A DNA stretch of 64,000 nt from positions 35,584,501 to 35,648,500 of the forward strand of contig NC_092672.1 in NCBI RefSeq assembly GCF_964355755.1, given 5' to 3'. Position 1 is the first letter of the stretch. Each line of letters opens with the position of its first letter. Made by a program: the position numbers and the translations under genes. Of this stretch, positions 36,242-48,200 are shown piece after piece. Under the pieces are notes generated by a model. That model did not search any database. It saw only the letters and a list, made by a program, of their open reading frames with translations, and was not told where the DNA came from. Source of the stretch: Antedon mediterranea. Taxonomy: Eukaryota > Echinodermata > Crinoidea > Comatulida > Antedonidae.

Positions 36242-37662
36242 TCTATTATTATAAGTGAGAGAGTTTGTCTGTCTGTTTGTTTGTCTGTTTGTTTGTTATA
36301 CAAAATTTTGTTACTGCACATAATCTTACATATGGGGTATCAAAATGACCGCAATTGTACCGGGAATGTTCTAAGCTATATTTCAACATCATCCGCCACC
36401 TAGGATCCAAGTTAGGGACCAAAATGTGGTCAAAACCCCCACTTTCGATGTTTGTTCGTTATACAAATTTCTGTTTCTGCACGTAACCATGCGTATGGGG
36501 TATCAAAATGATGGCAATTGTACCCGGAAGGTTTTAAACTACATTTAAAAAAATTCCCCCGGCTCTTGGGGTTTTTGTCGGAGGGGTGGTGGGTGGGGGG
36601 GGGGGGGGTGGTGTGGTGGTTTGTGATGTTATTTTTGCTAGGGCTCGGGGTTGTAGGCTATCGAATTGTAAAATTATACTACAAAAGTTTTACAGTATTT
36701 TAATTATCCTCAGCAAGGTGTTTGGGGAAATATAGATATAGATATACATATTTTATTCATTAACCAATATGACACCTATTCAATTACACATTTAGCAAAG
36801 TACTTTAACCATATCCAGCTATGTATCGGTCTCTTGGATTTTCTCATTACAGACATCAATTCCTGTGTGAACATACACACGTTGTTTACCGTTACTGTGT
36901 TCAACTACATCACGATGCCTCCAAGGAAAAAACTTTGGGGTTGGGAGTTGTGCTTCAGGGGATAGTGGGGGTTTTGCTTAGACCAGAATTGTGTTTGGAA
37001 AATGTTAAAGTATTTAATTATTCCTGGGAAGCGGCTGGGACTTTGGGGTGGGGATGTAGGTCTATCACAATGACCGAAACTGTATTTGGAATGTTTTAAA
37101 CTACATTTGAAAACTGCCACTGAGGGATTATGGGTTGGGAGTGATAATAACATAATTTGTACTGGAACCAGCTTCAACACATCACCCAGTGTATCTGGGG
37201 TGTGTTTGTAGGGGGAGGAGGAGCGAAATTGCGTAATGAAGTAGCCTATATGATTGGATTGTACTAGGAAAAGTTACTAAATTTGAACTGTCCAGGGGAG
37301 GAGTTAAGGTTTGTTGATGGTGGCTGGGGTGGTGAAAGAAGAAAGAAGGCTGGGGACCGCAGTATCTAAATTACATATTTTAATTATCAGCCAATATGAC
37401 ACCTATTTATTTACACAATTTACAACGTACTTCAACCATTATTAGACCCATCGTAGCTATGCATACTCCTCTCAGTTCGAAGCTTAGGTTGAATTGAATT
37501 TGTCCATCACTGGGAAGAATTTGTTTTTAAGAAAGAGTATGGGGTGTTATTGAAGAGGGGTGGAGGTTGGTGAGTATAGACAGATACTGCCGTCGGTTGT
37601 TATGTACTGAGAAGGCTGTAAACTAATTTTGAAACCCGCCCTGGGGCGGGTATAATTGCTAG
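36242..37662 (+). mobile_element. Non-autonomous Helitron
   Basis: The 5' end is TCTATTATTATAAGTGAGAG, preceded by A. The 3' end has the hairpin CCCGCC-CTGG-GGCGGG followed ten bases later by CTAG and then T. TC start, subterminal hairpin, CTRR end and insertion between A and T are all the canonical Helitron features. The 1421-bp interior has GTCTGTTTGT repeats near the 5' end and repeated segments such as GGGGTATCAAAATGA, but no Rep/helicase frame. It lies between the SLC43A3-like gene and its possible leader exon. Confidence 0.88.
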
Positions 37663-37797
37663 TTCCAGATAAATCCCATCTCAAATTGTTTATACCAAAA
37701 ATCATCAGTGCGATTTAGTTAGGCCTACTTATTATTATTCATCATAAATGACCGAATTATTAATAGTTAGTTTTTAATGACACCCGGGTTTACGTAC

Positions 37798-37930
37798 CTT
37801 ATGATGTGGTTAATAAACTTGGAACACCAGCAGTTGCAGAGCAGCAATAACTTTATATCTGGCGCTCAACAACCGGCAGCAGCAGAAGATTACATAGAAG
37901 GAACTCTCTACAGTCACACCCTCCATGGCT
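37798..37930 (-). other. Candidate 5' leader exon of SLC43A3-like gene
   Basis: The minus strand has a splice donor (CATAAG then GTACGT) after a GC-richer segment that includes a short closed ORF of about 38 codons. Position and donor quality suggest a non-coding first exon for the transporter 6 kb downstream. Without transcripts this is weak. Confidence 0.3.
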
Positions 37931-39070
37931 TTTTATAATATACGCTCCTCCTATATTCTAGATGCTTCCACTTTTTGTGGGGGGTTAAGTTACCGGCGTG
38001 CACACAGTCTGTCAAAAATACATTTTCCATCGCTTCTTTAAGCTCTTTAAATTTATTTGTTATATACCACCAATATCAAATAACCTGCCAATATTCAATT
38101 ATTTAAAAACGTTTCTTTATTAAATAGTTTATTCATTTTGCTTGTCCCTGCCGCCGCATATTCCATTGTTTTCCAACGATATCTGAAGTAAAAAAACTTT
38201 CGAACAGTGTATCCCAAGAGGTCAACACACTTTCTTAAGATGACGTCTTGTATTTTGTTTTAGTCGCACTATAGATCATCATGACAAATGTGACGTGATG
38301 GTGCGCGCGCATGTTGACGAACGTGGTGTAAAAAAATGATTGATTCTGCTCCCTCTCTCAGATGTGGTAGTATAATTATAATTAAATAATATTAAACTTA
38401 CTGAGTCTATAGAAAGAATATATATCACGGTGTTATATAATACATTTTATTTTTCTGCATCTCTCTAATTATTTTCATTTTATATTCCTGTGTACCCAGT
38501 GACATCACCAAGAGATATTTACCTTTATTTCACTAACCTTTATTTCACTTAACTCAATAAATATTCAAGTATTTCTCTTGAATTGTATTCACTAAGCCCA
38601 AGTGTAATGGTGAATACGGCGGCCATCGATCTCCATCCAATGCATGGAATCGGGAGACCATGAGCTATATTGTTGTGTAACATAAAAAGGGCTCTATAAA
38701 AAAAATTGGGGGGAAAAAACTTCCAAAAAACAACAAGTTGTCCATCAGCATCTAATCTAACACTGGGTTTCATGTTTAGAAATCAAATCAATTGTTTAAT
38801 TCTCTCGGCGTTTCGGTTTTCTTTTCAGTTTGAAACGCCATGTGTGCCAAAATATTTGATCTTTTTACCAAATTAAGTCTAGAACCTAGACTATTAATCA
38901 TTTTCTGAGTCATTTAAAATGAGCCAAAGATTGTATATGATCTTTGTTCCAGTATTCCAGTAACTATTATTATGTATGATTGTTTTTAATGTTATATTGA
39001 TTTGAATTAGAATACAGAAAAAAAATGACCCTGTCATGATATTCGAGTTTTAAACTGTGTTTCGACTAGT
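37931..39070. other. Spacer between divergent SLC43A3-like and sialyltransferase genes
   Basis: This probably contains both promoters, since the flanking genes point away from each other. An alternating GCGCGCGC tract lies near 38303. The frame at 38549-38773 (minus) has no recognised domain. Confidence 0.35.
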
Positions 39071-39137
39071 CTAATGCTCTGTCTATACTATCAATCCAGT
39101 TTGACAACATAACGTTTGATAGTGGTAGACAGAGCTT
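39071..39137. mobile_element. F1 MITE, minimal 67-bp copy
   Basis: Left end TGCTCTGTCTATACTATCAA and right end GTTTGATAGTGGTAGACAGA are almost directly joined, the core being deleted. Confidence 0.8.
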
Positions 39138-39231
39138 AAAGTATACATGAGTACTTGAGCGTGATTAATAATATTATATAGCCCCCTCAATCTGATCGTC
39201 TTCTTGCAGCATTACATCTTATTAATTTGCG

Positions 39232-42200
39232 ATGGCGGCGTCGGCCAGTACAAAGTGTTTTTATGCGTTTATTGTCTCTCTAATAAGTATATACACATTA
39301 ATTTACTTGTATTCACCGCTGCATACTGCAAGTCTTGGTTCAGTTCATCCTAAAGTAAAGTATCCTAAAAAGTAAGTAGGCCATACAGGAAATTTTACTG
39401 TAAGCGACTCTCAATCTACCACCGGTATTAACATTTATTTAGGCCTATTTAAATGTAATACCTCAGGAACATAAATATACGGAAACGGATTAGCATTGTA
39501 TTCATATAAGATTCCTATGTGAAATGGTGTGATAAATAATAGATCTAGGCGGGGTCAAGGGCGGTTTCATACTCTCCTCCATTATGTGCCAGCAATTTCA
39601 TAAGCCTCCTATAACTTAAAAGTTCTTGATTTCAGTTTGGGTCAAAATGTATTGTGGCGGATGTTAAACAAACAAAGCTTTAGAGTCCCCAAATCTTTCC
39701 GAAATCTGTTTGTAAGACTCTAACTTTTGTTATCGATTGTAAGTAGGGAATTTAAAGATGAAGCATGCCGGAAATTCATACAAATCATTATTCGACCCTT
39801 AGATCATCATGGACGACTAAGCTGTATAGACACATTAACGAAACAGCGGCAAATGTGATAAGGTAGGTGTTTTTTTCCTTTTTTAATGAGATTTCATATT
39901 TTTGTTACATACTTATTTTGAATAAATACATTTCTTTGTAATCAACCAGTTCTTGTTCCTCTTATTTTGTTTTTGCATTTACTGTATATAATATAACACC
40001 AAAGGCGCCAAATATTAATTCTGAACCGCACGGGTGATATTCTAAAAAATTAATTATATACAGTATAATATACTGTACATATATTTCTTTTTATATTTCT
40101 TTTTTTATATGTTAAGATTCCCATTTGACTTACAGATGTAGATCAATAAATATAATTATACAATTCATCATTAAAATAGGGTTTTTTTTAATGGAAACAA
40201 AACAAAATGGTAGGTTTGTTAATAATTTTAAAATATGACAGACTGTCTTTGTCTTCTTCTTCTTCTTTACATGAATCTTGTTCAAATAATATGTCTAACC
40301 ATCTTGATGTATCATGTTAATTACTTTATAGTCATGGTTTTATCGATTGTTAGAGCTTAGGGAATTTATAGATAAATACTGACTTACAGATTGACTGTCA
40401 CAATCTTATTGTTGCTCCCGGTGCCTCCCGGTCTTTCTTTTGTGCTGACAGATGTTGTGCAAATAGGTCTAACCATCTTATTAATGTATTATGTTTATCT
40501 ACTTTATAGTCAACAATCACAAAGGGTATGTACGTATGTGAAGATTAAAAAGTTGGAGAATTATTATTATTATTATTATTATGGCGAAATAACTCTCAAT
40601 GAATTTTTGCTTGAGCAAGTTGGAACCAAGTTGTTTGGTTCCCAAGTTGGAACCAAGTTGTTTGGTTCTCAAGTTGGAACCAAGTTTTTTGGTTCTCAAG
40701 TTGGAACCAAGTTTTTTGGTTCTCAAGTTGGAACCAATCTATTGGTTCTCAAGTTGGAACCAAGTTGTTTGGTTATCAAGTTGGGACAAAGTTTTTTGGT
40801 TCCAAAGTTGGAACCAAGTTGTTTGGTTCCCAAGTTGAAACAAAGTTGTTTGCTACTCAAGTTGAAACCAAGTTGTTTGCTTCTTAAGTTGGAACCAAGT
40901 TGTTTTAGGCTAGTCAATCTAGCAAAAAATACCAGCCTAATGTGAAACAAATTGCAAACAGAGATTTTTCTTTTTTAAATGGTCATATATGATGAGGAGA
41001 TCAAAATTTGAGCATCACACCTCTGTCACTCATCCCGATGATATGCAAATTAGCCTAAATATGCAAATTAGGGTGAAATTACAGGGTTACCATATCTCAA
41101 AAACTACTAGTCCGAGAGAGTTGATTTTTTCACTGATCTATTTAAAATGTATATATTTATATTTACTCTAATGAAACATTTTACGAAAAAATGACCGGAA
41201 GTACAACATTTGACCTTCGACCCCATTTCTCAATGTTTGCATATACAATGTGACTAAAATGTATGTACAGACTTTGTTTTGGCCTCAAATGACTCGGATA
41301 CAGGTTTTATATAGCCAGTATAAGTCAAGCACCTCGAAAGTATGCAAATTAGTAGTACAAGCTATATGAAATATGCAAATTACAGTGAATTGCCTTATGT
41401 ATCTCGAAAACGCTAATGACCGAGAGAGAGAGAGATATGGCAACTTTCTTGTACTACTGATTTGCATACTTTCAAGCGAAGAACAGAGGTGTGATTTTGA
41501 GAATTACTAAACAGTTCTATGCTGGCTATAGAAAATCTGTATCTGGGTCATTATCGAAAAAAAAAATTATCGAAAGTATGACATTTGACCCTCGAACCTA
41601 TTTCTTAATATTTGCATATAATGCAACTAAAATGTATGTACAGACTTTGTTTTGGCCTCAAATGACTTGGATACAGGTTTTATATAGCCAGTATAGGATC
41701 GTTTAGTAATTCCAAAAGTCAAGCAACTCGAAATTATGCAAATTATTAGTACAAGTTATATGAAATATGCAAATTACAGCCTTATGTATCTCGAAAAACG
41801 CTAATGACCGATAGAGATATGGCAACTTTCGCCTCTTGCACTACTAATTTGCATATTTTCTAGGGAAGTAACAAAGGTGTGATTTTGAGAATTACTAACA
41901 GTTCTATGCTGGCTATAGAAAACCTGTATCTGAGGCATTTGAGGCCAAAACAGTCTGTACAGATATTTTAGTTGAATTATGTGGGTGAGTGGCCGAGCGG
42001 TTAAGACAGTGGAACCGTAATCACGTAGCCATAACATCGGCAGAGGTTCGAGGCTCACTCACTCCATGGTTCTGGTGGTAGAACGAGTCTTCTCGGATAA
42101 GGACTATAAACCGTATAGGTCCAGTGTACACAACTTGCTCGTGTGCACTTTAAAGATGTATTGTCCCCCAAAAAATGAAAAATAAAGATGAAAAATAATC

Positions 42201-45200
42201 AAATTTTGAATAGACCGATTTGTAGTTAACATAAACTTATTCACTTCCACCGAAAAAAAATCCGAAAAAAATATTGATTTCGCTTATAAAAAAATCAAAA
42301 TAAGTTTACCATTTTTTCGAACTCATCGGCTCAGAAATTAGGCCGGTAGAGCTAACTCATACATATGCATGATATGTTAATGAGCATCCACACAGCAGAG
42401 ATCTGATCTAACAATGGACGATGCACGTTGTATGTACAACACCACCAGAGAGATCGACGCGACTCGACTGTGGGTTTCCCTGGCCTGATCGTATAAATAT
42501 GTAAAGCTGAGCTGTTAATTTGTCGGTAAGTAGGCCTAGACGGTTATTTTAAATATAATAATATATATAACGCAATAATAACAGGAAGGTAAATTAATTA
42601 ACTTAGCCTGGGATTTTTTCAGTTCAGGGCTAGGCCTAGTAATATGCTGCTGCATATTACTAGGCTAGTAGCAAGCAGACTGATGTGACAATTGGGTCCC
42701 TGCAGAAGATGCCCAGCTAGGCCCTATACATTGTACTCTTCATAGACTGGCCTAGGCTATATGCCATCAATCTTAGCTACATTCCGAAAATACAGCCAGC
42801 TTGCTGTACCATATACAGTTGAAGCTTGTTAACTAATTTTTATGATAAAAATAAAACAAACATTTTTCAGGGAAAATGGTTGCAATACAAGCCTGAAATT
42901 GAGAACCTTCCAGCAGCACTGTACAAGTAGACAGAGGGGAAAAGCCAGCTTAGCCATTTTACAACACAAACAAATGTTCTCTGTACTGTAGTAAGTCAAA
43001 TATTTATTTTCTATTTTTATAAGTTATAACATTATAAGTAATGTGTTTTAATTACCATAGAAAGGTAGTATACTTATTTGACTATGTCAAAGTAAGCAAT
43101 TTCACTAGCCCAATTTTGCACTAAATATGCATGATCTATTTTTTCCAGATTTTCATACTTTGCTTTTACTTTTTTTAAAGACGTTGAGCTGATGAAGACT
43201 GGAACAGAGGTCACCCAAAGACAACAATGATAGACTCGGTATTGGAATATGATTGGATATTGCAGGAAAAATATTTCTGACTCTCCTGCTGCATTCGGCC
43301 AATATGTTCTTGTCCAGCTTGTAAAATATTGTATAATTTTTTTTGTATTATAATTATGTACAGTATATTATTTTGTAAACATAACATTCAATAAATATAA
43401 ACAAAAACTACTACAACAGTACACAGGATAAATTCTTCAAATTTACTTACACTTCATAATTTTACTGTAAATATTACAGTGCAAAAGGAGTTAATAAAAT
43501 ATATATATCAGGGAAAAATTTCATTTTAAAATTTTGTTTAGCAATATTGCGAATCAAACTGATTTTTTAGTCGAGAATCATAGTTTTCTATCGTATTTTT
43601 TGCTACACAATTGTAGAAATGTGTAGCAAGAAGGTTGTTTTGTATAGCTTTTTGCTATGCTACACTGGCGAAATTATTCCCTGTATATACAGTATATCTT
43701 ATTGAATTCCTGTATTGTTTTTTGTGTCAATTTGTCTACTAATTATCAATGTGTTGATTGTGGCAGTAATTACAACAGCTATAGTCTTCTAAGATCGCTC
43801 ACATCCATTACAAAGTGTCATTTTAATAGTAAGAAACGTTTCAATAAATTGTGAATGTTGCCACTGTACGATACATTTTATGTTTCTCACTACTTGCTCT
43901 TATTGTTCAATCAATCAACCTAAAAAAAAAAGAAATTTGTGTCAAAATATCTGCATAAAATGTTTATTTGCGGAATGTTAATTTGAACCTATTGCATTTG
44001 ATACAGAAAATATTTTTAAAATATTGCATCAGTAAAAACATCCAAAACAATATTTAGATTTTCTTTTTTTTTAAATTTTCACTGCCGAATAGATAGTTGA
44101 AATCTTTAAAAATTAAACCAATTCATCATGATTAAAACAAAAATACATCCCTTCTGGTGGTGGTCTACTGTAGCCCTAGCTAGCAGTGTACTGCCTAGGC
44201 CTACTACACTCTACTTCTAGAGACAGAAGTAGGCAGCAGTTAGGCTACTCGAGACTGTCAGTGCTAGTACTAGTACAGTAGCAGCAAATTCGGGCCTAGG
44301 CCTAGCTAGGCCTCTCCTGTTAGCGAAACAAAAACTCACCTAAATGAACAAGATTCAACATCAAAGTTACCAACTGTAATTCTAACTTATGCATTCTGCT
44401 AGCTATAGTTTTCATGTTTTCTTCAAGATTCGTCTCGCATCACTACTCGACTCTCCCGCACGCATGCATTGCTATCGTTGTTGGCTGTTGATTTGGAAAG
44501 CATCACATCCACACGATGTATCCATACAATATGAATATTTATGAGCTAACTCAGGTCAAGGGTTAAATTAAACCGGAACACATTTGTCTTCCAGACAAAT
44601 AGCTTCCGGTTGGTTAATTTTTGCATTAAATTGCGATTTTCCCGTGTAAAAAATTATTTTTTTCAATCCAAATTGAGGTCAAAGTGAATAACTTTTATGT
44701 GCAATTAAAATGGCCTATTCAACAAAAATATTGAAAATTTTTTTTTTTTCAGGGAGACAATACATCTTTAAAGAACCTAGTACATCTTTCGAGACGAGTA
44801 GGGGGTTACCCCGGTGTATTAGTACATCACAGCCACTGATCACCAACTGGGCCCTCTGGGAGACCAGTCTTTGACTGAAGAGGTTACCCAGTATAAATAT
44901 ATATTTCAATCAATCAATCAATTTCAATATGAAAATATTGAGAAATAGGGTCGAGAGTCAAATGTCATAATTCAATCAAGACAATTTTTGCGTAAAATGT
45001 TTCATTACAGCGAATATAAATATGTACATTCTGAATCAACTCTGAATTCAAATCAATTCTCTAGCATTAATGGTTTTCGAGATATGGGAAGACTGTAATT
45101 TCACCCCTAATTTGCATATTTCATGTAACTTGTACTAATAATTTGCATACTTTCAAGGTGTGTGACAAAGATGTGATTTTGGGAATTACAAAGTGGTCCT

Positions 45201-48200
45201 ATGCTGACAATAGGAAAACTGTATCCGAGTCATTTGAAAAAAAAATTATCTACAGACATTTTAGTCGCATTATGTATGCAAACATTGATAAATATGGTCA
45301 AGGGTCAATTGTTGTATTTCCGGTCATATTTTCGTAAAATGTTTCATTAGAGCAAATATAAATATGTACATTCTGAACAAGTTTTTGAAAAAATCAACTC
45401 TCTACCTTAGCGGTTTTCGATACATATAGGAACCTGTAATTTCACCCCCTAATTTGCATATTTCATGTAACTTGTACTAATAATTTGCATACTTTGAAAG
45501 TGAGTGATACAGGTGTGATTTTGAGATTTACTAAACATTCCTATGTTGGCTATTAGAAACCTGTATCCGAGTCATTTGAGGGCAAAACAAAGTCTCTACA
45601 GACATTTTAGTTTTCATTATATATGCAATATTGAGAAATGGGGTCGAGGGTCAAATGTCATACTTCCGGGCATTTCTTTGTAAAATGTCTCATTACAGCA
45701 AATATAAATATACACATTTTAAATATTTTAGTGAAAAAAATCAACACCCTACTAGCATTAGCGGTTTTCGAGATATGGCAACGCTGTAATTTCAATCCCT
45801 AATTTGCATATTTAATATTACTTGTACTACTAATTTGCATACTTTCAAGGTGCGTGACGAAGTTGTGATTTTGGGAATTATAATACAGTTCTATGGGGGG
45901 TATTGAAAAACAATATCCAAGTCATTGAGTCCAAAATAAAGTCTCTACAGACATTTTAATCACATATTTATGTAAATATTGAGAAATGGGGTCAAGGGTC
46001 AAAATTTGGTACTTCCGGACATTTTTATGTAAAATGTCTCATTAGAGCAAATATAAATATATATATTCTGAACCAGACTGTGCAAAAATGAACTCTCTAC
46101 GATTAGTAGTTTTTAAGATATGGTAACCCTGTAATTTCACCCTAATTTGAATATTTAAGCTAATTGTGTCAGAGGTGTGATGCTCAAAAAATAATCATCT
46201 TATCATATGTAACCATTTTTAAAAAAAAATCTCTGTTTGCAATTTGTTTCACTCAAAATGCTAGATTGACTAGCCTTTGGTTCTCAAGTTGGAACCAAGT
46301 TGTTTGGTTCCCAAGTTGGAACCAAGTTGTTTGGTTCCTAAGTTGGAACCAAGTTTATTTTGGTTTCCAAGTTGAAACCAAGCTTGGTTTTCACTTGGTT
46401 ACTTGGACGTAACGCAAGTAGTGTAGATTGTAGTTATTATAACAAATACGCATGTCGTACCGTATTTAAAAGACAATAATAGCATAGGCCTACATGAATA
46501 AACAGAGGTGCCAATACAGGTCAACATAAAAGAATGTTTCTATTATCTATTATACAATATAACCGTTTGCAAAAACCACACTTATTTCGACGGTGGTGAA
46601 GCAGAACGATAATAAAGCCTTTAAAATAAAGCCTGCGTATAATGTTATAAAAGAGAATGTATAATGTGTTTCAATTACTACAATCGTTAACCGGTAATTA
46701 TTTTTGTAATAAGGCAATATACATGACTGCATGCTCAAAATTTGAGTTAGTGTTTGCCGACCGACCGACCGACCGACCGACCGATATAGTGAGCTGTAGA
46801 GTCGCGTTGCAGGCGACTAATAAAATAGTTCTTTTTCTTTGTTGGTTACATCGCCTTGTAATCGTCATCCTAAAACATTCTGACATCCATAGGCCTACGA
46901 GTTGCATTTAACCATATCAATTAATCTGTTCATTGGACGCACAACACAACGACGTAGTCAACGCAGATGAGTTGACCAATCACAACCGATAATACGGATG
47001 ATCCATCGCGTCCTTTTTGGCCAAATTGCTTGCGTGCGCTTACGTCCTTGCGTTGCGCGCCAAGTGGAAACCAAGCACCTGAATAAAATAATTATATGGT
47101 GCACGAAAAGAAACTTTATTACATACAAATATGTCCTTCGGTGAAAAAAATACTTTTTAGATAGGCCTAGTTTTGGCTAAACACAAGAAAATAAAAGTGT
47201 GCCAAAATATTCTATCTTTTTAACAAATTAAATAGTGCAGACAGGGCTTGAATACTTGAGCATCTATATATAAATTATGGTTAATTCTGACATAGGCGAG
47301 CACAATGCAAAAACTTCGGTACAAATCTCCGCCTTGGATACCTACCTTATCTATCCGAGATGTACCGCGAAACGTAGATTTGATAACATTAGTGTTCACG
47401 CCGACGCTATTGTTCCATATTTATATCTTAGGAAGATATTATCTTCCCGGTCAAAGTAATTTCCGGGTTTAAGATAAGTTCACCTTGCAACGACCTGGTT
47501 TCAAATATTTTCTCTCTTTTAAACACAAGGGAGCAGTTAAAATAATAGATTTGACCCTAAAGGTGACTGGAAACAGGCACTTTCCTGCAAATTAATAAAG
47601 ATCAAATTAAATATACGCCATAAAGAATCAGAATATATTGTGGGGAATAGTATTATAAAATTACATAGGGAGATTTGATGATAAGACATTTTTCGAGTGA
47701 AATCCCGATAGCTGAGTTTTATTGAGTAAGCTTGCAGGAATAACTGTAGGCTATCTTCCTGTGTCCCGTTAGGACCGAGATGTCTGCCCATGTCTTCTTT
47801 CTTGGGCCCACTCTGTCACGGCAGTTAGTTTCAAAAGATGATTAAATTAAATAATGTATTAATAATTATTAGGATGGTATTCATTTGAATAAACGCCTCT
47901 CCAATAAAACATCACTTTGAATAATAACCCCCACCCCCTACCCCCTCCCCCACCCCCAACCCAACTATCTAATAAACGTCCATCCACATATTTATAATAA
48001 CACAATTATACTATTTGTAGTAGAATTCACCGCACTGTTATCTACAATTTACCTAGCATTTGTTATTCTTTTTTACCACTTTTCATATCTATTAGAGGAT
48101 TTCATTTGATTTAATTTAACATATATCCCTCGAATAAGCACCTCCCTCAAATGACATCCGCCTCCACAAAGGGCCCTACCAAACAATAAAAACTATACTT

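Larger units (their letters stand above)
40906..46276. mobile_element. Large mirrored (foldback-like) element with about 1-kb inverted arms, carrying nested insertions
   Basis: The left arm (40906-41975) and right arm (44933-46276) are inverted copies: GGCTAGTCAATCTAGC followed by GAAACAAATTGCAAACAGAG on the left is mirrored at the right end. The arms contain about 343-bp tandem units, best seen on the right, where AGCAAATATAAATAT-type words recur near 45010, 45355, 45700 and 46037. Minisatellites of the same unit cap both ends (40613-40905 and 46277-46392). A SINE and a TTAA element are inserted between the arms. No transposase frame was found, so it is non-autonomous or a rearranged satellite. 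Confidence 0.8.

Noticed and set aside
38549-38773. Minus-strand 74-codon frame
   Set aside because: No recognised domain, no splice sites of note and no homology seen to neighbours; cannot be supported as a gene.
40391-40950. Open frame of 184 codons with repeated GSQVGTKLF phrases
   Set aside because: The repeated half is minisatellite array 1 read in different frames; the first part shows no domain or splice logic.
41976-42070. Functional class II tRNA gene
   Set aside because: The A and B boxes are present, but the acceptor stem and anticodon arm do not fold well and the same body follows it in two other copies, so it is a SINE head.
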